Origin: an uncultured Acidobacteriota bacterium | GTDB taxonomy: Bacteria > Acidobacteriota > Blastocatellia > Pyrinomonadales > Pyrinomonadaceae | NCBI GenBank assembly: GCA_902826795.1 | Contig: CADEGD010000003.1 | Span: forward strand, 1 to 61,852 | Direction of reading: 5' to 3' | DNA: 61,852 nucleotides | Shown: positions 9,286-17,858 of the stretch, piece by piece | Layout of the letters: every line of letters starts with the position of its first letter | Position numbering within the stretch: position 1 is the first letter of the stretch | Translations under genes and position numbers: made by a program | The notes under the pieces: model-generated | Seen by the model: the letters and a program-made list of their open reading frames with translations, nothing else | Databases searched by the model: none | Told to the model about the DNA's origin: nothing

Positions 9286-11283
9286 GTGGAAAACGTTACG
9301 AACAAAGGATTTACTTATCAATTCGGGAATTTCGTTCTCGATCCGGAAGGCAAGACTTTGTACGCGAACGGCCGCCCACTTCACCTGCCCGCCAAAGAAT
9401 TCGAAACACTTCTCCTGCTCGTTGAGCACAATGGCCGCGCTCTCAGCAAGGACGAATTGATGTCGGCCATATGGGGCGATACGTTCGTAGAGGAAGTGAA
9501 TCTTGCCAAGCAGATCTCGAGGCTTCGCAAGGTTCTCAAGGCGGAAGGGACGGACTACATCGAAACGATCCCTAAGCACGGCTATCGGTTCACGGCCGAA
9601 CTTAGACACGTCGAACCCAATATACTGGAACCGATTTTGGTTGAACGCCGTGTGGTCAGGCAACTGACGATCTCACGCGAGATCGAGGCGTTCGATGACC
9701 CAGAGTTACCAGCGACGAGGCTCGTTCCCGCGCCTAGAAGCCGTTTCGATCCAAGGTGGCTCCTGCTACTGCTGATTCTCGGTCTTGGAGCAGCAACCCT
9801 TGCATGGTTCGCGAGAGACGAGAATCCTTCCGCCGATCGGGCAGCCTCCGTTCGCTCTGTAGCGGTGCTGCCCTTCTCATCGCTGAGCATCGAGGACGAC
9901 CAACTCCGATTCGGACTGACCGACACTTTGACAACCAAGCTCAGCTCGATGGATAAGATCATCGTCAGGCCGACGAACGCGGCGAGGGGCTTCGACGGCA
10001 GTGACGCAGTAGATGCAGGACGTTCGCTTCGGGTGGATGCTGTGCTGAGCGGCAACGTCCAGCGGACTGCGAATCAGATTAAGCTGACCGTTCAGCTTGT
10101 CGATGTACGCGACGGTCACCTGATCTGGGGGGAGAGCTTCGTCGAGAAAGACGCCGATCTGTTCAGGCTTCAGGACGCCGTCGCCGCTCAAGTCGCGAGA
10201 GCTTTCGAGCTTACTCTGACCGGAGACGAGATCGCAAAGATCTCGAAACGTTATACCACCAATCCGGACGCACACTATTCCTATGTTAAGGGCCGCTACT
10301 TTTGGAACAAGCGGACTGCCGATAACTTCCGCATCGCCATCGGCCACTTCAACGACGCAATCGAGCGTGACCCGAACTACGCTCTCGCCTACGCCGGGCT
10401 CGCCGACGCGTACAGCCTGCTCGCCGATTATCGCGGAGCCCCGGTCCTCGAGTCTTACGACAACGCCAGGCAGGCGGCCCTGAAAGCCATATCGCTCGAC
10501 AGCGAACTCGCGGAAGCTCATCAGTGGTATTCGGAGTACCTCGCGGCGATGGGCCGCTTCGATGAAGCACTGAGCGAAATCCGCCGAGCTCAGGAGATCG
10601 ATCCTCTTGCTCCCGTCATCAACGCGGGCGAGGTGTGGGTACTTTACCACGCTCGACGCTATGACGAGGCGATCGACATGGGACGAAAGCTCTCCGAGAT
10701 GAATCCCCAGTTTGCCGAAGTTCACGAATACCTGAAGCGTTGCTACGACCAGAAAGGCATGTATCGCGAGGCTATCGAAGCCCGCCAGACGCGGCGGAAA
10801 CTCGCGGCACTCGATCCCACGTTGACGCCGCCGATCAAGCGGGCGTCGACAGCCGCGAACGCTCGTGATTACTGGAGCGGTCGGCTCGATCAGGAATTGG
10901 AAGATTTAAAGACCGAACCGCCATCGACATTCGACCTCGCCGAGATCTACGCTCAGCTCGGCGATAAGGATAAGGATAAGGCTTTCGAATGGCTCGAAAA
11001 GGCATTTGCGGAGCGGACCTACACGATGATGTATCTTAAGGTCGCTCCTAATCTCGATCCGCTTCGATCCGATCCACGATTTACCGATATGCTCAAGCGA
11101 GTCGGACTAGCCGCCGGACCTGAGCCGCTTTCCCGACTGCTTCCGCGTAGTGCCGTAAAAGACGAGGAATGCAGTGATTGCCTCAGCCCCAAACAACGTA
11201 GTCTACAGGTTCGGAAAGTTTGCATTGGCTCCGCGAGAGCGTACTCTATTTGCCGGCGACGTTCCGCTCCATCTGCCGGCTAA
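9286..11283 (+). CDS. Membrane-anchored winged-helix regulator with TolB-like and TPR domains
   Basis: A CadC/ToxR-like one-component regulator of about 665 residues. An OmpR/PhoB-type winged helix comes first (FGNFVLDPEGKTLYANG ... LSKDELMSAIW ... PKHGYRF, residues 8-105). Then come a cytoplasmic linker, one membrane helix (WLLLLLILGLGAATLAWF), a FlgO/TolB-N-like domain (VAVLPFSSLS ... VDAVLSGNVQ) and TPR repeats rich in ALAYAGLADAY-type helices. The DNA-binding half is cytoplasmic and the sensor half periplasmic. I place the start at the GTG at 9286, because upstream residues do not look like protein and the downstream paralogue begins at a similar point. The last ~45 residues, from about 11150, look like out-of-frame reading of the next gene, so the ancestral stop was probably lost. 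It overlaps the next gene by 110 nt. Confidence 0.85.
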   Translation: MENVTNKGFTYQFGNFVLDPEGKTLYANGRPLHLPAKEFETLLLLVEHNGRALSKDELMSAIWGDTFVEEVNLAKQISRLRKVLKAEGTDYIETIPKHGYRFTAELRHVEPNILEPILVERRVVRQLTISREIEAFDDPELPATRLVPAPRSRFDPRWLLLLLILGLGAATLAWFARDENPSADRAASVRSVAVLPFSSLSIEDDQLRFGLTDTLTTKLSSMDKIIVRPTNAARGFDGSDAVDAGRSLRVDAVLSGNVQRTANQIKLTVQLVDVRDGHLIWGESFVEKDADLFRLQDAVAAQVARAFELTLTGDEIAKISKRYTTNPDAHYSYVKGRYFWNKRTADNFRIAIGHFNDAIERDPNYALAYAGLADAYSLLADYRGAPVLESYDNARQAALKAISLDSELAEAHQWYSEYLAAMGRFDEALSEIRRAQEIDPLAPVINAGEVWVLYHARRYDEAIDMGRKLSEMNPQFAEVHEYLKRCYDQKGMYREAIEARQTRRKLAALDPTLTPPIKRASTAANARDYWSGRLDQELEDLKTEPPSTFDLAEIYAQLGDKDKDKAFEWLEKAFAERTYTMMYLKVAPNLDPLRSDPRFTDMLKRVGLAAGPEPLSRLLPRSAVKDEECSDCLSPKQRSLQVRKVCIGSARAYSICRRRSAPSAG

Positions 11284-13318
11284 AGAGTTCGAGACATTAC
11301 TTTTCTTCGTCGAGAACAACGGCCGTGCCCTGAGCAAGCAGGAGATGATGGAGCGCATCTGGCACGATTCGTTCGTCGAAGAGGTCAATCTCGCCAAGCA
11401 GATCTCACGAATCCGCAAGATGCTGAAGGCCGACGGCGGCGCTCGGATCGAGACTCTGCCGAAGCACGGCTATCGATTTTCCGCCGACCTTCAACTCGCC
11501 CCAGCTGAACCGGAGCACCCCGTCGTTATCGAAAAACACACCGTCAAGCGGCTGACAGTCTCCGTCGAAAGCCAACCGGAAAGGCGGGTCAAGAGTCCAA
11601 AGAAATTCATACTACTGGCTCCGATTCGCCTCGCATTCCTGATCGGGGCCTTAACCGGAACCGTCTACTTCGCGTGGCTGGTTTTTTCAAAGAGCGAGGG
11701 AACGATCGACCCCTACGCGCCGGTTCGACTGACCGATAATCCGAATCACGACACCGGCCCGATCTGGACGAAAGACGGGCGCATCCGGTTTCATCGTGTT
11801 TATCCCGACTACCGGTCCGAGACGTGGATAATGAACGTGGACGGGACCGGACAGTCCGAGATAAAGTTCGCGGATGGCCGGACCGTACTCAACTGGTCGC
11901 CCGACGAAAGTCGGATGCAATACATGAAGGCCGGCGACAAGACGAATGTGTATCTGTCTAACGCCGACGGATCGGGCGAGGTTCTGCTGCCGAATCGCGG
12001 TGGAAGGTGGTCGGCTGATTCCAGGTTCATCACCACTCATCAGAAAGTTATAGGACATAACTACGACATCTTCGTCTACTCGATAGAGACGGGCGAAAAC
12101 CGCAACATCACGAACTCGCCCGACTTCGACGCCGACCCGTCTTTCTCGCCTGACGGCAGCAAGATCGTTTTCGCCAGCGGCCGCGACGGCAACGCGGAAA
12201 TCTACGCTGTGAACGTCGACGGAAGCGACCTGCGGCGGCTTACTTTCAACCCGACAACCGATAGCCACGCTGCGTACTCACAGGACGGCACGCAAATACT
12301 TTTCAACTCTGACCGCGAGAACGAAAATGGCGATGTCTATCTGATGAATGCCGATGGCAGCAATCCGCGTAAGCTGACGACGTGGGACAAGTCGAACGAG
12401 ACGGCAGGCCCCGGCAGTTGGTCGCCGGACGGAACGAAGATCTCGTTCTTCTCGGACCGTAACGGCAAAGACGATATCTACGTCGTGAGTGCCGAAACTG
12501 TGCGGCCGACGGTAGTGCTGTCCGACGCAAATCGCCACCTGTACGGACCTTCTTTCTCGCCGGACGGCAGCACCGTCGCGTACAGCTCCGCGGCCGATGA
12601 CAGGACTGGCGAGTTGCGAACGCTCGACCTCACTTCGGGCCGAACGCGTCTGCTCAGAAAAACGGAACTGCCGGCAACGGATCCGGTGTGGTCGCCGGAC
12701 GGCAAACGGATCGCTTTTACCGACCGAATCGGCGGAAACTCTGAGGCATGTGCGATCAACGCCGACGGATCCGGCTTTGCCAACCTGTCAAACGATCCGG
12801 CGATCGATAACAGTCCTTCGTGGTCGCCCGATGGTACGAGGCTGGCTTTCGTAAGTTATCGCGGCGAGCCGCGAGTCAGTCAGCTTTACACGATGAGATC
12901 GGACGGCAACGATCCGCGACCGTTGACCCCACAAAAGGGATGGGAAGGCGATCCGGTTTTCTCACCGGACGGCGGCGAGCTGATCTTCGTCTGCGACCGT
13001 GCCGATTCACCCGGAAACGTGCTCGATATATGCCGGATCAACGCAGACGGAACGGGTGAACAACGCATCCTCTTCAACCGCGACCACGATTCGTCACCCG
13101 CCATTTCGCCGGACGGCAAACGAATCGCTTTCGTCGCGACCTCAGACGGCAATCCTGAGATATACGTGATGAATCGCAGTGGCACTAACCTCCTTCGGCT
13201 TACCCGCAACACGGCCGACGACCTTTCACCAAACTGGTCACCCGACAGCCGCACCCTCGTCTTTACCAGCAACCGAAACGGACGATCCGCGATCTACGAG
13301 ATCGAACTTTCCATCTGA
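11174..13318 (+). CDS. Membrane-anchored winged-helix regulator with PD40 beta-propeller sensor
   Basis: A paralogue of the preceding regulator in its DNA-binding half. The winged helix is at residues 9-105 (FGKFALAPRERTLF ... LSKQEMMERIW ... PKHGYRFSADL), followed by a linker and a membrane helix (FLIGALTGTVYFAWLVF). A periplasmic domain of about 500 residues built from TolB/WD40-like PD40 repeats follows; the motifs FSPDGSKIVFAS, WSPDGTKISF and WSPDGKRIAF recur about every 45 residues. The start is the GTG at 11174, which lies inside the 3' end of the upstream gene, so expression is probably coupled by translation. Such proteins are thought to link an envelope signal to transcription without a kinase. 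Target genes are unknown; nearby secreted-protein genes are candidates (inference). Confidence 0.88.
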   Translation: MIASAPNNVVYRFGKFALAPRERTLFAGDVPLHLPAKEFETLLFFVENNGRALSKQEMMERIWHDSFVEEVNLAKQISRIRKMLKADGGARIETLPKHGYRFSADLQLAPAEPEHPVVIEKHTVKRLTVSVESQPERRVKSPKKFILLAPIRLAFLIGALTGTVYFAWLVFSKSEGTIDPYAPVRLTDNPNHDTGPIWTKDGRIRFHRVYPDYRSETWIMNVDGTGQSEIKFADGRTVLNWSPDESRMQYMKAGDKTNVYLSNADGSGEVLLPNRGGRWSADSRFITTHQKVIGHNYDIFVYSIETGENRNITNSPDFDADPSFSPDGSKIVFASGRDGNAEIYAVNVDGSDLRRLTFNPTTDSHAAYSQDGTQILFNSDRENENGDVYLMNADGSNPRKLTTWDKSNETAGPGSWSPDGTKISFFSDRNGKDDIYVVSAETVRPTVVLSDANRHLYGPSFSPDGSTVAYSSAADDRTGELRTLDLTSGRTRLLRKTELPATDPVWSPDGKRIAFTDRIGGNSEACAINADGSGFANLSNDPAIDNSPSWSPDGTRLAFVSYRGEPRVSQLYTMRSDGNDPRPLTPQKGWEGDPVFSPDGGELIFVCDRADSPGNVLDICRINADGTGEQRILFNRDHDSSPAISPDGKRIAFVATSDGNPEIYVMNRSGTNLLRLTRNTADDLSPNWSPDSRTLVFTSNRNGRSAIYEIELSI

Positions 13319-13331
13319 GCTATACCGAAAA

Positions 13332-13985
13332 CTAGATCGAGCCGTTCATATTGAGGGCGGCTTTCGATCTCGTATCGCGGTAGTAGCCTACCCAAGAGGG
13401 TTTGCACGGGATCGTTGTGTACCCGATGCTATAGCTAGCGTTGAGCTCAACGCTGACCGGTTTTGCGAAGGTGAAATCAGATGGAAGCCGGGCGACGGCG
13501 TACGTATCATTGGCCCCCCAAGAGTCGACTGCCCAGATGTTGTAGGCCGAATCGCGAAGGACGGTGATGAAATGGTCGCGAGCGTAGCCGCCCGGCAGGT
13601 CGACGCCGACGACGATCGGCACCCTTCCTAGAAGCAGGCCGTCCGCCATGCTGGACGAACCCGTGAAGTGGTGGAACTCGACGTTGGACCCGAGAGGAGT
13701 TCCCGGCCCTTTGACGTTCGCAGTCGGATCGCCGATAGCGGCGGGAAGCACCTTCTGATTAAAGTCTTTCGCCCCGCGGAACAATCCCCAAGCAGCGGTG
13801 ACGTCGATCCGGCTTCGGTGCCTTAGCGCCCACGGAGAGTTCATGAAGTCATTCCACTTCTTTGAGCGGTCGAATAGGCCTATCAGTTTGCCGACAAAGA
13901 ATTTCGACGATCCGAGACAGTAGTTGGGGCCGGTCGTTCCCTGTATCTCCCGAAGCCGCTTAAGCGTTGAAATGGTCGAACTCAT
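13332..13985 (-). CDS. Hypothetical protein with papain-like Cys/His/Asp layout
   Basis: A 217-residue protein with a perfect ribosome site (AGGAGG 5 nt before the ATG). The order Cys23 (GPNYCLGSS), His138 (ARDHFITVLRD) and Asp154 (YNIWAVDSWG) resembles papain-like C39/C70 peptidases and amidases, in which a Cys near the N-terminus pairs with a late His and Asp. No signal peptide or membrane helix is seen. It is convergent with the wHTH regulator (14 nt between ends). Its style, a cytoplasmic start plus Gly/Pro-rich stretches, resembles the 151-residue hypothetical at 369-824. The peptidase reading rests only on residue order and must be treated as tentative; it could equally be an inactive structural relative. 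Confidence 0.7.
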   Translation of the reverse strand: MSSTISTLKRLREIQGTTGPNYCLGSSKFFVGKLIGLFDRSKKWNDFMNSPWALRHRSRIDVTAAWGLFRGAKDFNQKVLPAAIGDPTANVKGPGTPLGSNVEFHHFTGSSSMADGLLLGRVPIVVGVDLPGGYARDHFITVLRDSAYNIWAVDSWGANDTYAVARLPSDFTFAKPVSVELNASYSIGYTTIPCKPSWVGYYRDTRSKAALNMNGSI

Positions 13986-14078
13986 AAAGCCTCCTGCGAA
14001 TTGAGGAATAGATGTTGCGACCCACTACGCGATAAATTTTCAAAGATCGGCTCCCGCCCGCGATCTGCGTTCGGTTCC

Positions 14079-15164
14079 CTAGCCCTTCGCTCGAGAGATA
14101 ACCACCAACTCCGGCTTCATCGCCTCGATGGAGACATGGCGGGCGACTTCTTCGGCGACCTTTCGGAACGCGGCGGCCTGCGGTGAATCGGAAGCGGAGA
14201 TGACGACCGGAGTACCGCGATCGCCGCCCTCACGTACTTCTATTCCCATCGGCACTTCGCCGAGGAAGTTCAGGCCGTATTCGTTCGCAAGTTTCTGCCC
14301 GCCGCCTTCGCCGAAGATGTTGTAGCGGTTGCCGGTGTCGGGTGCGATAAAGTAAGACATATTCTCGATCACGCCGAGCACAGGAACATTTACCGTTTCG
14401 AACATCTTCACTGCACGACGAACGTCGGAAAGCGAAACTTCCTGCGGCGTTGTAACGACTACCGCTCCCTGCACCGGCACGAGTTGCGCGAGCGAAAGCT
14501 GCACGTCTCCGGTTCCCGGCGGCATATCCACGATCAGATAATCAAGCTCACCCCAATTCACGTCCGTCAAAAACTGCCGCACGACGCCGTGGAGCATCGG
14601 CCCACGCAGGATCATCGGTTTGTCGGGCGGAACGAGCACGGCCATCGAGATCATCTTTACACCGTGTGCTTCGATCGGGATCAGCTTCTGGCCTGACACT
14701 TCCGGCTGGTCGTATCCGGTGCCGAGCATCAGGGGAACATTAGGGCCATAGACGTCCGCGTCCATGATTCCGACCTTCGCTCCGTCGAGTGCAAGCGCGA
14801 CAGCCAGATTAACCGCCACCGTCGACTTCCCTACGCCGCCCTTGCCGCTGGAGACGGCGATGATGTTCTTCACACCTTCAATCGTTACGTTGTTCGCGAT
14901 ACCGCGGCCTTGCGGCACCTCGGCATCCATCGTGACGTTCACGTTCGTAACGCCTTCAAGCCCGCCGACGATCTCGCGTGCCTGCGTCTCCATCTCTTCC
15001 TTAACCGGACAAGCAGGCGTTGTGAGTACGATGCGAAACGAAACGTCGCCGCCGTTGATAGCGAGATCGTGGATAAACCCGAGGGTGACAATATCTTTAC
15101 GCAGATCGGGGTCAATGATCTGCTTCAGTGAGTTTAGGACCAGGTCTTCTGAAAGTTCACTCAT
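14079..15164 (-). CDS. apbC: Mrp/ApbC-family Fe-S cluster carrier ATPase
   Basis: A P-loop ATPase of the Mrp/ApbC/NBP35 family that carries and transfers Fe-S clusters in the cytoplasm. Residues 1-85 form a MIP18/DUF59 domain (LKQIIDPDLRKDIVTLGFI ... TTPACPVKEEME). The nucleotide-binding core follows, with the deviant Walker A SGKGGVGKST, the switch LIVDMPPGTGD and the family block VIENMSYF. In many members a CxxC near the C-terminal third binds the cluster. Here the stretch after ENMSY reads FIAPDTGNRYNIFGEGGG and lacks both cysteines, so cluster binding may differ. Length (361) is typical. No ribosome site is evident. The gene stands alone, with a 556-nt repeat-bearing gap upstream. Confidence 0.92.
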   Translation of the reverse strand: MSELSEDLVLNSLKQIIDPDLRKDIVTLGFIHDLAINGGDVSFRIVLTTPACPVKEEMETQAREIVGGLEGVTNVNVTMDAEVPQGRGIANNVTIEGVKNIIAVSSGKGGVGKSTVAVNLAVALALDGAKVGIMDADVYGPNVPLMLGTGYDQPEVSGQKLIPIEAHGVKMISMAVLVPPDKPMILRGPMLHGVVRQFLTDVNWGELDYLIVDMPPGTGDVQLSLAQLVPVQGAVVVTTPQEVSLSDVRRAVKMFETVNVPVLGVIENMSYFIAPDTGNRYNIFGEGGGQKLANEYGLNFLGEVPMGIEVREGGDRGTPVVISASDSPQAAAFRKVAEEVARHVSIEAMKPELVVISRAKG

Positions 15165-15720
15165 TTGATGTAAATAAGCTCCATAGAGGAGTTTTCTACG
15201 GTTACCGCAAGCGGACAGTTTATCAACTCCAATAAGGCATTAACAAAATGCGCAGCCGTAAGTTGTTTGAGTCGAAACATTTCGCGAGGGTGATTTTGAA
15301 CCAATTGACTCAAGATCTAAGACTTACACGAACTTTCAACAACTTGGCGAATGCCGGTAAGTTGTTTGTTCCGTTCCATTCTGCGTCTGTGTTTTTGCTC
15401 CATTCGGAACAAGATCTAAGACTTACACGAACTTTCAACAACTTACAGCCAGTCTCAGTTTCCTTTTCCACGGCACGTCTCACTTCGAGAATGGGACATC
15501 GATCTGATTTCCTCGTCGTTAGATTCTCAAAGATCGTAAGGCGAATTCATCTTCGCCAGGTCATGCAGAATGTCACAGATGCAACACAGTGTCAACGCAC
15601 GATTTCGTATACTCATGAGTTCAGACAATAGAATGAAAATTTGGATACCGCACGAAAGGGTATCGTCATGGCATCTGTCGACTTTCGCGACGCCGCGTCA
15701 GTCGAATAGAATCGAATTCG
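15165..15720. other. Intergenic region, no convincing gene
   Basis: This 556-nt gap between divergent apbC and ygfZ holds the two-unit 99-bp repeat described separately (15259-15456). The one long plus-strand frame here (15248-15631) owes its length to the repeat period being a multiple of three and has no family features. No RNA gene, terminator or clear promoter pair stands out. The last 100 nt before ygfZ are AT-richer and should hold its promoter. Confidence 0.6.
15259..15456. repeat. Two tandem units of a 99-bp repeat with inverted ends
   Basis: A 35-bp word starting CAAGATCTAAGACTTACACG occurs at 15311-15345 and again, identical, at 15410-15444, exactly 99 bp apart. The word TAAGTTGTTTG also recurs at that period (15259 and 15358). 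Each unit therefore starts with TAAGTTGTT and ends near AACAACTT, its reverse complement, so each could fold as a long hairpin. The part between the ends has diverged between the two units. Confidence 0.8.
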
Positions 15721-16599
15721 ATGGATATTGAAGCATACGAACAGATCCGCTCGGGCGGAGCAGGCTTTTACGAACAGAGGCGAGGTCTGATCGCGGTTTG
15801 GGGGAAAGAGGCCGTGCCGTTTTTGGACGGGATGATCTCGAACGATATGAAAACGCTCGAGGACGACCAACAGATGCTCGCCGCGTTCCCTAACGCGCAG
15901 GGCCGCCTGCTCGCGGTCGTCCGCGTACTTCGGCAGGGTGAGCGGTTTCTGATCGATACGGAAGAGGCCACACGCGAGAAAGTCTTTAATAATCTTTTCC
16001 GCTTTACCTACGCCGGAGATTTCTTCGTCGAAGATCTATCGGAGCAGTATCGATATTTTGAGGAGTTTGGCTCAAAGGCGGAACCGCCCGCGTCAGCGGG
16101 TGGCATTGTGTTTACCGCCGGACGTGCCAGAACTTTTGCCGTCCCGTTGGCCAACGAGCTCGAGTCCGTCGCCATCAACGATGATCGCTACGAAACACTC
16201 CGTATTGAATCCGGCATTCCAAAATACGGCGTCGACATGGACGAAACGACCATCGTTCCCGAACTCGGCCTCGACGGGATGATCTCCTACAACAAGGGCT
16301 GCTATATCGGCCAGGAAATTATAGCCCGCATTCACTTTCGCGGCCACGTCGCGAAACGGTTGACGGGCCTGATTCTCGAAGGAACGCGGACATTCTTGTC
16401 CGCCGACGAAGATGCGGACAGGAATGTCCGCGTTCCTTTAGACGGTAAGCCCGCCGGCCGCATTACCTCTGTAACCTATTCGCCGAAACTCGAAAGAACC
16501 ATCGCGCTTGCATACGTGCGGTACGATTATCTTGCGGACGGAACTGAGCTAGTGGTTGGTCAATCTCACGCGCAAGTAAAGGCCTTGCCCTTTCTGTAA
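15721..16599 (+). CDS. ygfZ: Folate-binding YgfZ/GcvT-family protein carrying two in-frame repeat insertions
   Basis: A folate-binding protein of the YgfZ (Iba57/CAF17) branch of the GcvT family, which helps maintain or repair Fe-S enzymes such as MiaB and acts with ErpA-type carriers. The signature KGCYIGQE is at about residues 190-197, followed by IIARIHFRGHVAKRL. Length is 292. Two palindromic elements lie inside the reading frame: one at 16084-16103 giving the peptide EPPASAGG, and one at 16381-16436 giving TRTFLSADEDADRNVRVP. Both keep the frame and fall in predicted loops, so the protein is probably still made. The Cys of the signature is intact. Upstream is a 556-nt repeat-bearing gap; apbC, another Fe-S factor, is divergent from it. 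Confidence 0.9.
   Translation: MDIEAYEQIRSGGAGFYEQRRGLIAVWGKEAVPFLDGMISNDMKTLEDDQQMLAAFPNAQGRLLAVVRVLRQGERFLIDTEEATREKVFNNLFRFTYAGDFFVEDLSEQYRYFEEFGSKAEPPASAGGIVFTAGRARTFAVPLANELESVAINDDRYETLRIESGIPKYGVDMDETTIVPELGLDGMISYNKGCYIGQEIIARIHFRGHVAKRLTGLILEGTRTFLSADEDADRNVRVPLDGKPAGRITSVTYSPKLERTIALAYVRYDYLADGTELVVGQSHAQVKALPFL
16084..16103. repeat. REP-like palindrome inside ygfZ
   Basis: The palindrome CCGCCCGCGTCAGCGGGTGG lies in frame in ygfZ. A close relative is at 55480-55499 (CCGCCCGCTGACGCAGGCGG) in a non-coding repeat cluster, showing this is a dispersed element rather than a native part of the gene. Confidence 0.75.
16381..16436. repeat. 56-bp near-perfect palindromic element inside ygfZ
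   Basis: The left arm begins GGAACGCGGACATTCTTGTC and the right arm ends GACAGGAATGTCCGCGTTCC. The 23-nt arms are reverse complements with one mismatch and surround a 10-nt centre. The element sits in frame and is translated as an insertion in YgfZ. Confidence 0.85.
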
Positions 16600-16677
16600 A
16601 GCCATGAATCCGAGGCACTTGGCGAGTGATTTGCATCGGAAGACGCCAAGAACGTTATCTTGATACTGGGAGGTTCG

Positions 16678-17676
16678 ATGAAACACTTCAAGCTCTGTAG
16701 TCTGGTTCTCGTAACCCTCGTGCTGTCATCAGTTTGCGTCGCTCAGCATCATCACTCGAGTGACAACGATCCTGAGGAGACTCCATCCGAAAATTCGAAG
16801 CTAATTGATGAATTCGGAGATAAGATGGGTCATTGCGACCTCACGGGCAGGTTCGATCTCTTCTTGTCAGAGTTGAGTCAGAATCCGAGCAGCCAAGGCT
16901 ACATTTTGATCTATCAGGCAACCGATGGCCTGCCGGCAAATTACGACGACCCGCCGATGCAAAGAATGTTTCGAAACCATTTGGCGTTTCGTCGATTTGA
17001 TCCTAGCCGAATCACCCTAGTGAATGGAGGATTTCAGGAACAAGGTAGGACTCAGCTTTGGATGGTCCCGCAGGGAGCGATTCCTCCATCGCCGGAAAGC
17101 ACACTTCCCAAACCTGAGATACCTCAAAACAAGACTTTCCTTTTCGACCGCGACTATCTTGCTCTCGAAGAATACGATGCTGAGGAATCTGAGTTCGTAC
17201 TTCCTTCGGTAAAAGCTGAACGTGAGGCTGAACGAAAAAAGTGGGAAGAGGAAGCTCGGCTCGAACGCCTTGCGGCCGGGGAAGAGGATGTCGAGATCGA
17301 ACCGGTTACGGAGGTCGCCGAAGAAGTTCAACCTGACGAAATTGCGGAAGAAGAGCCTGGGGAAGAGATCTTCTCTGTGAGCGAGTCATTTGGAACTTTG
17401 CTGGGCAAACGAGAAGAATCTCGCGGTGTCATTATCTTCTATGCCGATGATCAGCACTTTGATATTGGTAAGATTCGGGCGTTGATGGAAGAAGGAATCG
17501 AAAGGTTTTCGACCTCTTCACCAAAGGAAGGCGGACGGATCGAGCTTGTCTTCGGTGGATATCGGAGTAGTACGGATATCGAATACTGGATCGTCCCCCA
17601 AAAGGGTGAGCAGCCGGTTCCGACGCCCCAAGAGCGTCCGGTTGAGGAGCCGGACGAAGGCGAAGTCGAGAATTGA
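16678..17676 (+). CDS. Secreted hypothetical protein with two related domains and an acidic linker
   Basis: A 332-residue exported protein I cannot name. The start is the ATG of MKHFKLCSLV because GGGAGG lies 4 nt upstream; an ATG at 16660 is less likely. The signal peptide is MKHFKLCSLVLVTLVLSSVC, with the cut near VAQ, leaving a His-rich mature start (HHHSS). The protein contains the same alpha/beta module twice. The first runs from about residue 35 to 140 and ends RTQLWMVPQGA; the second runs from about 225 to 315 and ends DIEYWIVPQKG. A highly acidic, Glu-rich, probably coiled linker (residues 165-225) separates them. A strong hairpin terminator follows at 17701. Confidence 0.8.
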   Translation: MKHFKLCSLVLVTLVLSSVCVAQHHHSSDNDPEETPSENSKLIDEFGDKMGHCDLTGRFDLFLSELSQNPSSQGYILIYQATDGLPANYDDPPMQRMFRNHLAFRRFDPSRITLVNGGFQEQGRTQLWMVPQGAIPPSPESTLPKPEIPQNKTFLFDRDYLALEEYDAEESEFVLPSVKAEREAERKKWEEEARLERLAAGEEDVEIEPVTEVAEEVQPDEIAEEEPGEEIFSVSESFGTLLGKREESRGVIIFYADDQHFDIGKIRALMEEGIERFSTSSPKEGGRIELVFGGYRSSTDIEYWIVPQKGEQPVPTPQERPVEEPDEGEVEN

Positions 17677-17700
17677 TCACGGTCACTATTGGTTATTTGT

Positions 17701-17725
17701 GGTGTCGGTTTTCCGGCACCTTTTT
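17701..17725 (+). terminator. Rho-independent terminator
   Basis: GGTGTCGG-TTTT-CCGGCACC followed by TTTTT, directly downstream of the secreted two-module protein gene. Confidence 0.9.
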
Positions 17726-17858
17726 GTATGTAACAAGGACGGATTGGAAAATGTAAAGTTAGGTAAAGTCGCGCAATTCGGGTCTGAGAGTTGCGTTCTT
17801 TCAAGTGTCGGCAGATGCCGAAAACTCTCCTGAGAATATGAATTCGGGGGGAATGGAA

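Noticed and set aside
15311..15444. Two identical 35-bp repeats as a mini CRISPR array
   Set aside because: Only two copies, a 64-bp spacing that is itself partly repeated (99-bp unit), and no cas genes nearby.
15248..15631. Plus-strand frame of 127 codons
   Set aside because: It repeats QDLRLTRTFNNL only because the 99-bp DNA repeat is a multiple of three; no ribosome site and no family features.
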